A stretch of DNA of 64,000 bases from Malania oleifera (Eukaryota; Streptophyta; Magnoliopsida; Santalales; Ximeniaceae), in NCBI RefSeq assembly GCF_029873635.1, contig NC_080428.1, positions 62,553,957-62,617,956 on the forward strand, written 5' to 3'. The notes under the pieces are model-generated. The model saw nothing but the letters and a program-made list of their open reading frames with translations. It was not told the DNA's origin and did no database searches. Shown here piece after piece: positions 1 through 12,053 of this stretch. The translations under genes and the position numbers were made by a program. Position 1 is the first letter of the stretch. Every line of letters begins with the position of its first letter.

Positions 1-699
1 AATAATTTGCTGAAAAACATATAATTTATACTGAATCAAAACAGGTTTACCTAGCGTAGCATATTTCCTTTACCTGATTCTGATTAAAACCCCCTACTGT
101 ATCGGGCCCCACACTCGCAAGGCTTTCCACTCAACACCCTGAAAATCATATATCTCAGAATAAAATATTATTATTTCTACATCTATTGTATTTCCTACGA
201 CTGCTAGAAAACCAAATTTCAACAAAAAAGTCTTACCCTGAATTTGGGATGAAATCCAATTTCGTCCTACCGAGGATCCGCTCTGGCAGACTTAGGGAGA
301 ACTTCCCCAGAAGTGTCGTGATGGCCTCAGATCGTCGATCTGGCGGTCGATGGCGCCGAAATCGAGGAGAGAGGGAAGAAGAACCGTAGGGGAGAGGAGA
401 GAGAGAGTTCTTGGTGAGTTTTTTGCGGGAAAAAACTGCGTTTCACACTATTTATACTGTGGCCTTCGTCGACGAGCCACATCATCTCGTCAACGAGGTC
501 ATGAAGGATGTTTGTCGACAAATACCACCTTCTTGTTGACGAAATTTAGAGCTTAGAAAACAGCCTCTCGGTATCTTCTCGTCAACGAAACATGTCTTTG
601 TCGATGTTTCGTCGACAAAGTCTGCTGCCTCCTTTTGTTTTTGTTTCCATTTCCCTCACTCTTTATTATTTTAATACCATTATTTTTCGGGTCGTTACA
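1..699 (-). mobile_element. Ty3-type LTR, 5' part, cut by window edge
   Basis: On the reverse strand the LTR begins at 699 with TGTAACGACCCG, the typical start of one class of plant Ty3 LTRs. It runs leftward off the window. Positions 1-260 resemble the matching part of the complete LTR at 34947-36948, including the AAAACCCCCTACT and CCACTCAA-type blocks. A TATA-like TATAAATAG on the reverse strand lies near 447-456. Just upstream of it, at about 466-615, are six or so degenerate TCGTCGACGA palindromes. Whether this is a solo LTR or part of a longer fossil cannot be seen here. Confidence 0.7.
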
Positions 700-900
700 A
701 CATCTCTATGGAAAATGTCTGATAAAACTTAGTTATTTAAAATTGTATCATTTTTTTTTAACTATGTCCGAATGTCCTATTATTTTGCTATCAAATCATT
801 GATACTTATAGTACATATACATATATGTTCAAAAATCGTATATTATAACATCAGCACAATGCCATGCACTACAGTCAGATGCAACTTTTGATTATTTTTT

Positions 901-1095
901 TTGTTATCTGAACAGATGAAATTTTTGTATTTTAATTTGAATTTGTATAATGTATTTGTATTCGTATTTGAATTTGAATTTGAATTTTTTTTGTATTTTT
1001 CTTGTTATCTGAACAAATGGAATTTCTGTATTTTAATTGAATTTGTATAATGTATTTGTATTTGTATTTGAATTTGAATTAGAATTTTAAATAAT
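901..1095. repeat. imperfect tandem repeat, about 101-bp period
   Basis: Two adjacent copies begin with TTGTTATCTGAACA at 901 and 1002. Both continue into a run of TTTGTATTTGAATTTGAATT-like hexamers. The flanking sequence (700-1190) is AT-rich and I see no gene in it. Confidence 0.7.
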
Positions 1096-1189
1096 TTATG
1101 AATTTTTTAGTAATTATAGTTTAATGTTATGTATGCGAAAATATAAGTATAGATTTTTACAGAAATCAATGATTAAAGAAATTATTAAT

Positions 1190-1700
1190 TTTAAATTATT
1201 AGTGAAGGTTTGTAAACTTGTTACTAATAATTGTCCATTTTTTAAAGTATCATTAAAGGTTTCAAAACTGTCACTAATAGTAGGGTATTGTGACGAATTT
1301 TAAAAGCGTCACTAAAGCCCAAGTAGTAGTGATGGTTTTAAATTCATCACTAATAGTATATTCTTAGTGACGGTTTTGAAATTCGTTACTAATACTCTAC
1401 TATTAGTGACGGTTTTGGAATTCGTCAATACTACTCTACTATTAGTGCCGACTTTGAGTCGAGCCAATGTAAAATATATAGTGATGGTATTAGGGTTTTA
1501 GTGACGATTATAATCCGTCGCTAGTACTATATTATTATTGACACTTTTAAAATTCGTCACTAATAATTATTAGTAACCGCAATTATGACGACTAATTCAA
1601 AACCGTCACTAATACTTATAAATATTAGTGACGGTTTTGTGATTATTAGTGACGATTTTGATCATTCACTAATAATCTTATTTTTTTTGCAGTAAAGATT
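1190..1700. mobile_element. CACTA-like subterminal repeat block
   Basis: The stretch holds about a dozen alternating direct and inverted copies of a core close to TAGTGACGGTTTTGAAATTC and its complement. This is the pattern of subterminal repeats in plant CACTA (En/Spm) transposons. The same core fills 31730-32474, where a proper CACTACAAGAAAA terminus is visible. Here the right edge near 1690 (TTTTTTTTGCAGTA) is at best a degraded terminus, and no transposase is visible. It is probably a decayed non-autonomous copy. Confidence 0.6.
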
Positions 1701-1857
1701 TTCTCATAATAAGTAGTCTTGTGTTGAATTTCGTATGAAAGCCAATTCTTGATTTATAATGAGCAAATTGTGGGACTAGTCGCGTCCTCTTTTGATTTGG
1801 TGCTACCTAAGGGCTTTTGAAGAGCTCATCCAGGTTGGAATTTCGAGTAATTAAAAT

Positions 1858-1966
<109 letters not shown>

Positions 1967-2936
1967 TGCCTTAAAACTAGGAAAACTACCGACCTAAACC
2001 AACCCACTCGATATTCAAGTCGACCCAAACTGCATCCCTAAATGTTTGATTTAGGAATGAATTTTTACCATACTGATAAGATCGAATTAGTTAGAGTTTT
2101 AGGTCCAGTCCAACCCAACTCGACCCATGAACACCCCTAATGCTCCTGACTAAATAAATGAAGATTCCTCTTATCTCGAAGTTATCTTATTGCTTACTAG
2201 TACAGACTCCTTTAACAGTGGCCCTACCAAGTATTTAAAATCTTTTTGAAAGCAATAATATTTGTGTGGAATTGTAAATAATCTTTGCACAAAAATCAAA
2301 AATAAAAAAATATTTATAAATATTAGACAATTTATTTACTATCAACACATTAGGATTTCTAGAGTTTTAAATGATTTTTGCTCTATATTTAATAAATCAA
2401 TCATGATTTGTTTAGTGCTTGAGCTTGTTGATCTTGGGTTGTTTCTCCTCACTACTCCCAAGATGCCCTACTGTATTTTAAGAATTTTAGAAAATTTTCA
2501 ATGCTCTTGAAATAGTCCAAATTTTTTTAGTTGTCATTTTTTTTTTTGAGTTTTTGAGACTTTTGAATATTTTAGGTATTTTTAGATTTTTTTTAGATTG
2601 CTTCCTTTGTTTTTGATTATCTCTTTCATTTTTTGAAATTATTTTATAGTTATATTTGATTCCATTTTTCCTTTTTTTTCTTTCATTCATTTATTTTTTT
2701 ATATTTCCTTTTTTTTTTCTTGAATTTTTGTTAATTTTTCATGTATTTTGCTTTGTGTCTACTATTTTCTAAAAATTTATTTAGGTCAATTTTTGTTTTC
2801 ATTTTTAATGGATTTTTCTAATTTTAAGTGTTTTTTTTCTTAGACACCCACCGATAAGAAGGACCTAGAAGAATTAAGAAGAGATAAATAGGAAAAACCT
2901 ATATTTTTTGAAATTGTAAATAGAGATGTGAATCGC

Positions 2937-3133
2937 CCAGTCGGGCTTGCTCAAGTGGTAAGGACGGACTTGTGGTTTCGGTGACTTCAAGGTCATAGGT
3001 TCGATTCCCTACTTGTGGTTTACACGGTGAATTATCAGAAGTGCGTCAATGGGCGGACGACAACATTTTCACTCCCTTGGGTTTGGTACTGCACGGGGGT
3101 TCAAAGGGCTAGTTGATGGCTAGAATTCTTATA

Positions 3134-3134
<1 letters not shown>
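2937..3134 (+). mobile_element. tRNA-derived SINE candidate
   Basis: An A-box-like TTGCTCAAGTGG (2947-2958) is followed about 40 bp later by GGTTCGATTCC (2998-3008), a perfect match to the polymerase III B-box. The spacing is that of tRNA-derived SINE heads. The body runs on without coding potential to about 3134 and ends in a long (AT)n tract. The tRNA part cannot be folded into a normal cloverleaf by eye, so a functional tRNA is unlikely. Target-site duplications were not identified, so the right edge is approximate. Confidence 0.6.

Positions 3135-3194
<60 letters not shown>
3135..3194. repeat. (AT)n microsatellite
   Basis: About 30 AT units directly follow the SINE candidate and may be its expanded tail. 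Confidence 0.95.
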
Positions 3195-3195
<1 letters not shown>

Positions 3196-4480
3196 TGTGA
3201 CTCAATAATAAGGCAAAAGTATGGAAAAAACAACAATAAAGGGTTAAACTCTGCATTACAAAAAAATAGACTTTTTGAATAAAGGAAGATAGAAGACAAA
3301 AAGTAAGAAATGACCTATTCAAACATTTAAAGTATTCTCATGAGAAATTAAATGAACAAAAAAGGAAAAGTGTTTGAGTGGGTCTCATTATGTGTAGTGA
3401 CAACGTGATACTTTGAGAAGTGTGAAAATATTAAGGCATGAACATGTACCATTAAATGCTCAATTTGAAATTTAGTATCATTTAAGATGTTTATGCCCTT
3501 GCCTTAAAAAAAAAAGAAAAGAAAAAAATGAGGAGAGATAAAAAGAAAGAAAATGTGTAAATCACCTTTTAATGAACACGTGCCTTGAGCTCCTTGTTAG
3601 CTCCGATTATAACTCTGAAACAATGTGCTTAGTTTGGTTTTTGGGGAGGGAGGTAGGTGGGGCATACCGCCAGCGGCTCAATGTGGTTGTCTCTTAATAA
3701 ATTAATATAAATCGCCTAGATGAGCCTACTTCATGATGATTGCTTTAACTTCAATACTAGTGAAATTTTTTAATGAGAAGGACCACTCCGAGAAAAGGTA
3801 AGACAAAACAACTTAATAATTTTCTTTTTCTTTTCTTCACTTTACTAACTTAAGCAGCTGATTATTTTCTTGAATCAGAACCTTCAATTCTCTTTTGTAC
3901 GTTTATTCTTATAGGATGACCCCTCATGTTATACTATATAAACTAACACGAGCACAACTCCATCATATAGAAACAAAATTAAAAATTAAAATAAATAAAA
4001 ACACACAAAATAAGATTTGAAAGAGATGGGCTTTGATTTTCATTTTAATTAATTAAAATTAAAGAGGGAGGAAAATTACTGAACATTAAAAAAGAGTAAT
4101 AGAATGAAATGTTTTTAGATAATATGAAATTTCATAATTTATTTGGATGAAATATACAACGTTATCTTTTGTTTAAGCTTAATTTTGTTGTAGATTTTTG
4201 AAAATTATTCATTTGTTTGTTTTTTTTTAAAAAATTCAAAATTCAAAGAACAAACAAAAAATCAGAGCTCTGTTTATCAGAACGAACAAATTTTTTTTTA
4301 AGAAAAAATAATTTGTGTTTGGTTTTTATTCATTTGTTTGTAAAGAAAATTACTTCATTTCTTTATGAAAGTGCTTTTTTTTTTTTGCTCTTGATGGGGC
4401 CAAACAAAAATTAAAAAGTCATTAGAAACATTTTCTCGTAACCAAAGAGGGGCTAAAAAAAATAAAAGGATATTTAATCT
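3195..4480. other. intergenic, no gene seen
   Basis: AT-rich sequence upstream of WAPL with poly-A and poly-T runs and no supported open reading frame. The WAPL promoter presumably lies toward its right end, but no convincing TATA box can be assigned. Confidence 0.6.
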
Positions 4481-4854
4481 TTAGGAAGCATACGGACAGG
4501 TGACGCTAATCCTTCGGCACAGCCTGCCACGTAATCCATAAGCGCATTGCGCTATTACCAAATTACCCTTACCCAGAACCCACCAAATCCAAATCTACCT
4601 ATTGGCTCGATCTCAAACGTACAAAAATTCTCAAAAAAAGATTCAACGAAAAATCAAAACCAAAAACCTTCGCCCAAACGCGAAAAACCTTCATCTTCGA
4701 CCTCTCGATCTCAACTTTAGTTCCGAGCAATTCTGCAAGAACCTCTCTTCCTGTTCTTTGATTCTTCTCCCACCCTCCAATTCTACCCTCAATTTCAAAT
4801 TTTACAGCACTGCGGACACTCCAGTGCCCTAAAACCTCTCCTTTCTTGGCCCCA

Positions 4855-4890
4855 ATGCAAGGTTCAGGATCTTCGGATCTTTCAAGGTGA
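4855..4890 (+). promoter_or_regulatory. upstream ORF in the WAPL 5' leader
   Basis: An ATG at 4855 opens an 11-codon frame (MQGSGSSDLSR) that stops at 4888-4890, 18 bp before the WAPL start codon at 4909. If the transcript begins upstream, as the leader sequence suggests, this uORF could reduce translation of the main frame. That the region is transcribed is inferred. Confidence 0.45.
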
Positions 4891-4908
4891 GGAAGAAGAC
4901 GGATAAAT

Positions 4909-7900
4909 ATGATAGTTCGAACCTACGGCCGTCGGAATCGAGGCATTTCCAGAAGTTACTCCGACTCCGCTTTCGATAACGACGTCGAGCCCGGTTTTGA
5001 AGACCCTTTGTCCCAAGAATTAGAAAGCCCTCAAGAGATATACAGTTTGGCGTTCTCGTCCCAGGATTCGTCGCGCTGGTCTTTGGATTCGGAGCCGTGC
5101 GGTTCGTCAGAGGGGTCGTTGTTGCCGCTCGGCGATTTGGCGCCTGGTGGCCCTCGGAAAGCGAAAAAGGCGAGGATTGGGAGAAGGGAAGGGGTGGGCG
5201 GCGGCAATAGTTGTAGGCCCCCGCCGTTTAGGGTGGAACGGACGGAGTCGATAGCAGCGACAGCGACGTTGATGGAGACTCAAGAATTTGGCGAGATGAT
5301 GGAGCACGTTGACGAGGTGAATTTTGCTTTGGACGGGCTCAGGAAGAATCGGCAGGTGCGGATCAGGCGTGCTAGTCTTTTGTCTTTGTTGTCAATTGCT
5401 GCTACGGCACAGCAGCGCCGCCTGCTCAGGACTCAGGGGTACGTGAATTCCAAGTTGTCTTGTGGTTCTTGAACGTGCAACTTGATTTTAAAGTAAAGAA
5501 TCTAATTTGATTTGTAATCCGTGAAGATTTCCTAAATTGTTATCATTTCGTATCTTCTTGAAAAATTCGAATAGAACGGGTTCTGGGTCTGTTGAAATAT
5601 AAATCTTGGACTGTTTGCAAGGCTACAAGAACGGTTTAATCCACTTCATATTCGTCTTTAGGGCACAACGGGTTCTGGGTCTGTTGAAATATAAATCTTG
5701 GACTGTTTGCAAGGCTACAAGAACGGTTTAATCCACTTCATATTCGTCTTTAGGGCACTCTGGAAACTGATCTTATGGTTCTTGGAAGGGTGATACAGAA
5801 TTTTTAGGAAAATTTTTGGGGAAATTTTCTTTTTCTTACTCTTGTATTTGAAGAAGCTAATGGTAGCTTCTTTGTGTTCCTAATAATGCAATCAGGGTTG
5901 CTTCAGATGTAATGTTTGCTGAAATTAGATGACTTCGAAATGCATTAAGTAGTTGAATTACCCATAGATCCTGAACAGTCCCATTTATACACTTTTTTTT
6001 TCATATATCAATGTTACCTAGAATGCGGAATGCTTTGTAATTGGAAACAGATTTACATGCTTTAAAATGCAGTCGGGGGAGGCGTGTCTCCTTCATGAGA
6101 TTTCCATTCCTTAAAAAATCTCATTGAGGTAGAGGTAGATGATCTGACTATTTTGTCGAGATTTCTGAATTCTTTTTCTTCCAATATGAGAGATGAATCG
6201 ATGATTCGGGTAGGGGATACCTTTTTTTCCGCTGATCTTTTCTCTCTCAGCTTATGAAATCCTCAAGTCCTTGTTTTTTCCCTTTTAATTATTGCACCTA
6301 GAAACCAAAGGGTCCTTTCAAATTCAAAGCTTTCATGTGGACTGTGCCCCTTTGTAGGTTAACTACCAATGATTTATTGCAGCTGTGGATATGTTTTAAG
6401 GCTGTTAGTCTGGATAATTGTTTTATGTGTTTGGAGTCGGATGAAACCACTTTTCAGGCGGAAGCTTTGGATCCTTCTTTTTTCAGTTTTTGGCGAGTCA
6501 ATGGTGCTTCTGTGGACTGTTGATACTTTCTTGAGGATGTTCTACTTAGGTTTTGGCATGAGTAATAGAGGAGTGGCTTTTTCGAGATGCGCTGTCTTTG
6601 CTTTCTTTTGGACTTCATGTACATAAAGGAACATTAGGATTTTTTGACAGCAGAAAAGCCTGCTTAGCCTGCTTGGGGATAGAGTTGTTTTCTTGGCTTT
6701 CTTTTTGGTTCACTCTTTTGTTTTTTTTTAGGGGGATCCTGTTGTCAAATCATCAGAGTGATTGGAGGAGGGTTTTATTGCAATCATTTAATTTCTTTTA
6801 GGAGGGTTTCTCATCCTCCTCCCATTGTAATTTCTTCTCTCTTTTCTTAATAAATTTCTTTTCTATAAAATAATATATATGTAGTATGTCAGGGGTATGC
6901 TTCTATAGATATATTGCTGAAAAACATGGAATATCACTTTCATTTTTAAGTGAGGATGTTAAATCCAAAAGCAATTTTTCTTTGGCGGAGTAGATTAATA
7001 ATTTATGAGAATAAAATTATATTGCAGTAATTCTCCGCTTTTACTCTTAGAAACGTATGTCATATAGAAAATATTACATTAAAATTTTCGATTGGTTGAT
7101 GTAGAAATGCGCTATGGAACAAAAAAATGTGTCATCATGAAGTTAGGATGAGGATTATTGTCCATCCATCTCCATGAACAGATTATTTTTAATTTTAATT
7201 CTACATTCGTTATACTGTACATTAAGTGCATATTATTGGTTTTCTATCGTTAGAAGACACATAACTCTGAATTGTTGTGCCATTCTTACTAGCAGGCAGT
7301 TACTTTCCCCAGTATTGTGTTTGCAGGATGGCAAAGACAATTATTGATGCTATTTTGGGGCTAAACTTGGATGACTTGCCTTGCAATCTGGCTGCGGCAG
7401 CACTTTTCTATGTATTGACCAGTGATGTAAGTTGTTGACAGTCTACGTATCAAACAAAAAATTTTGAAAGTGCACAGTAAAGTGTTGAGTGATTTTGCTT
7501 ATGAGTCATTTGCAGATGCCTAATTTGTTATTGAAAAAGCCAATAGTAATGTGATTAAATATTTATGAGTACCTACTTTGCTTAAATGTTCCCTTCTGCA
7601 ACAGATTATGCGCAACTTTATGTTATGCAGCATCAGCATTGTATGGTAATCTTAAACTTCCTTCTCAGTTCAAGTTTTGGGTTTAGGATGCTAATGATAG
7701 GACTCAAAGGCATGCCTTATACTTCAAAAGAGGGACTGCACTTTCTAGACCTTTTTAATGAAGCCATTTGTGTTTTTCTGTTGGAGTTTACGCTATCTAG
7801 ACTAGAAGCAGTGTTGGGATTTGGGAGTAATGATTTTGTCATCTGATGGTCTACTATGGCGTTTAGAAAAGGCTTATTTTAATTATATTTTTTGGAAAGG

Positions 7901-10900
7901 AATTGCGTGACTATATCCTCCCACATTTCTGTTTCAACATTTATGTGAAGTCATTCTTTGTGCATTTTATTTTTTTCTCTCTTTTTTACTTACTGCATGT
8001 CTGCCTGTCTGGAGTAGTTGATGGATCCTAAATCTCCGAATCACTTGTTTTTATTTTTGAGTCTCATATGTATATTTAAATCTTTGTTTTACTCTAATAT
8101 AAATAATGATGGCATAATGATGGTATGCTTTGATTGCACTTTTGCAAACTATGATTGTCTTGTTGAACACTGCTTGATCTTTCTTATAAGTTGAGATAGT
8201 AATTCATAACTTATTGCTTGAGTTTTTTTGGAATTGCACAAGTAAATACCACACTTGATCAGTGTATATTTTTCTATGCATGTTATGTTTAGTCTTTCTT
8301 TTCAATTTTCACTGTTTTAGGGTCAAGATGATAATCTTTTGGAGTCACCCAGCTGCATCCATTTTCTACTTAAATTGTTGAAACCCATCGTATCTGATTC
8401 TTCAAAAGACAAAGCACCCAGCATTGGCTGTAAGCTTCTGGCATTACGGAAGGATGCTGATGCCTTACAAGATACAAGCAAGGGTTTGGATTCCAGCTCT
8501 GACACAATAGCTCTTAAAGTTCAGGAAATTCTTGTAAGTTGCAAGGAATTGAAGTCAACTGATGGGAGTGGTAATGGGGTGGGCCGGCCTGAGCTGAGCC
8601 CAAAATGGATAGCTTTGTTAACAATGGAGAAAGCATCCTTGTCTACCATTTCTCTGGAAGGTAGTATAAAAAATCTCCTGCATTTTGTTCACACAAAGCT
8701 TTAATCACTTAGTTGGATCTATAAACATAGAAATGCATGTCTTTGTGGTACGCTGCATGCATAAAATTCTTCTGCATTCTGATTTCTAAGCTGTTATCCC
8801 TTGGATCATCTGACATACACACATGCATGCATGCACAGATGCATATAGTTTGATTGTAGTGTAAAAACCTGAGTTGGTGGTGCAATAAGTGAGCTAGATC
8901 ATCAAATTCATTAGAATTTTTTAGAACTTCTTTCTCTAGTGCTTGTCAAACAGTTTTACTACAAGGGGTAGATATGCTTATTGAAAAGTAGTTGTTAGAT
9001 CAATGATTTCTGTTCATAAACTAGGTGGATTTTCTGTTCTTTACATTGTGTCAGTTGATTGGTTTTTGCTATTCTCCTAAGTTCCCCATTTTCTCTTCTT
9101 ATGTGTTCTTGTTTCTTTCTTTACATTCCAGTTGCATTTTCTCCCAAATTTTTAGTTGTTTGTTTGTGTTGTATGACATCCACGTTGGTTTTAATTTTTG
9201 ATTATTCTTAAACGCTTCTGCGTAAAATAATTTATGCTGGATTAAACTGTTTGCAGCACTGTAAATTATTACAAAATGTTTTGACCAACATATCAACCCC
9301 CTTAATTGCTCCAGTTAACCCAATTGAGATGTTTATTCTTAGGAGCAGTAGTTGTTTTCTGTCTAAAATAAAAGTGATCCTCTTGATATTCTTGATTAGT
9401 TGAGACTGATTGTTGTAGACAACAAGTGTCTAATCTTGTGGTTGACTATCAAACTTCATTCCTTTTAGAGGAATGCTAGCAGTCTGTATGTAGTCTCCTC
9501 ATATGCTCTGCCCTATAATTAGGTCACTTGACCATTTTCTTGAAATATACTATATTAATATGAGATAACCATTGTTGTCGGTTTTAGGTTCTCAATGCTA
9601 CTATTTTTATTTTTTTCAGTTCTTAGTTCCATAAATTATAATTAAGGGTTAAATAGTAGCTCACTTCGTTTTCAAAATAATGTCAAGTGATCTAGTCATA
9701 GGAAGAGTGTATGAGAAGACTGTTGATCAATTAATTTTCTATGCATGCGTGGGCATGCTTGTCTACATATAACTGTTAATTAAATGAAAATTAGCAGATT
9801 GTAACCAGTTGAACTAATTAAGGGGCTGTATGTTATCATTTTTGTTTCCTATTTTCTGTTAATTGCTGTACAATTATGAAACAGGTGGGAAGTGGCGAGA
9901 ATGTATTGATAAAACGTTTAGCTTTTGCTGTCAGTTTTCAGTTGTTGAGCCAACAGCTGAAAATATATTTTTTTTTTTGGCTTTCTCTTGTTCTAGCAAT
10001 TTGTTTTTACAGCCCTTTAAAATCTAATTCACTTTTGAGGATTGAATTATTGTGCATACAATTTTTAATGAAAAACTATAGTAAATTTTTCATTTGAATT
10101 TAAATAAAATTAAAAATCAAAATATCCATAAAATTTCTAGATATTTGAAAAAATAAAAAAGGAAAATCATCCAAAAATTATTTTCACCTTTTTTAACCTT
10201 CATATGTAATTGGATTGTCCCTAGAGTACTAGAGAGTGAATTCAGATAGGTTGCCAATATAAGTTTTTATGTTTTTTTTTTTTTTTTATTTCTGATTTCT
10301 GTCTTCACAAATTTTGACCATCATATCGAACGATTCTTGATCTCTTTCTTCTGTCTCTCTTTCTAACACACACATACGTCCTTAATTGCTAAAGGACTTT
10401 CTTTTTCTCATTCTTTTCTAGTCTATGTTGATTGCTCTTCCCCCCCCCCCCCCTCCCCCTCCCCATGTTGATTTGCATTCAGATGCATCTGGTACCATAA
10501 GGAAGAGTGGGAGCAACTTCAAGGAAAAATTGCGAGAGCTTGGAGGACTTGATGCCATCTTTGACATTGTTCTGAATTGTCATTCTGCTATGGAGGTGTG
10601 AACCTGTATGTTTGTTTGATCTCATTATTTGTTTTGGTTATATGATGTCTAAAATGGATGGAAACTAGGATAAATCATTTAGGGCACTAATTTCTTAAAC
10701 AAGTTAACCATATCTTAGAAATAGTCATTCCTTTTTTGGATATGAATTTTCTGTGCATTGTAACGAGTGTGGAGGAGAGCAAAAAATACGAACAATTTGA
10801 TCTGTACTGAAGTTTTTGCTTTGAAAATTTGTTTGTATTCTAACTGCAAACATAATAGCCCTTAATCTATTTGGAGGAAAATGTTTGATCGGGTGAATTG

Positions 10901-12010
10901 GTGGAAAAGGATTCATGTAGCCTAGTGGGACTTAAGGGTTGTGGTTGTTGTTGTTGTATTCTAATTGCAGACTTAGCCCAGTTGGCTGGAAAATTATTGT
11001 GCGATTATACTTCGCTCAGTGTCTGAACATGTGTATCTTAGTAGTATTTCTAAAATTGTTCCTTTTTTTAATCCTTTTATTTCCTTAGAGTTTGTGTCCA
11101 TTTTTTTTCCCCTGAATTCATCACAATAGCTCCTAATAATACTCATATTGCTTCTAGAGGGCAGTAGTTTTCTCTGACCCTCTAGTTTTTTATTTCAACT
11201 AGAGTTTGTTCTTATATTTTCTTTTTTTTTTCTTTGAACTCTAATGTGGATATGAATATGTGAGGCATACAATCTTTGGGCGTTATCATTAAGGCCTGAG
11301 CAGATTAGTCAGTCTCAATGGTGCCACTAGGGCTTACTCCTTGAATCCTTGTTAGGCAGCTTCATCTATATTTTTTTCATCCTCACTCCAAAACTGGATT
11401 TCTTAAGGCTATCCCTATTTGCCTGTCAGAAGGGAATTGAAACTACCAATTGTGACAGTATAATTGTTTTTCATTCTCAAGTATCTAATATCTGAACCTA
11501 CTGAATTTTTTGGTTGATGTTGAATAAGTTTTACTATATGGAATGTTGTGCCCATTTTTGAATTCAACAAGTAACATTAACTTTTGTTGTTGTTTTATAT
11601 GGAGAATATATATATATATATTTTCAAAAAAGCACAAACTTGTTTGCAGGGATGGTTAAGACCTCATTCACCTTTATGTCAGGATATAAAGCAAGATGCA
11701 GATACACAGAGTCTAGTGTTGCTTTTAAAATGTTTGAAAATCATGGAAAATGCCACTTTCCTTAGTAAGGATAATCAGGTAAATTAGAGTCCAATTTGGC
11801 TTGCTGATTTTTTCTTTCCCTCATTCATCACATATTCAGTTGTCTATGGTTGAATAATTATCATTTATCTTTAAATTTAACTTTTTTTTTTCATTATAGA
11901 GTCATTTGCTTGAAATGAAAAGGAACTTGGACGGTCACAGATTCCCTGTATCCTTCATACAACTCATTATTAGTGTCATCAAGATACTTTCTGGTAGCTC
12001 TCTCTCCCCC

Positions 12011-12053
<43 letters not shown>

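Noticed and set aside
2937-3010. Functional tRNA gene
   Set aside because: The A and B boxes are present, but no acceptor stem or cloverleaf is convincing. A SINE head fits better.
4602-4832. 76-codon frame upstream of WAPL
   Set aside because: No ATG start, low-complexity composition, and it lies in the presumed 5' leader or promoter of WAPL.
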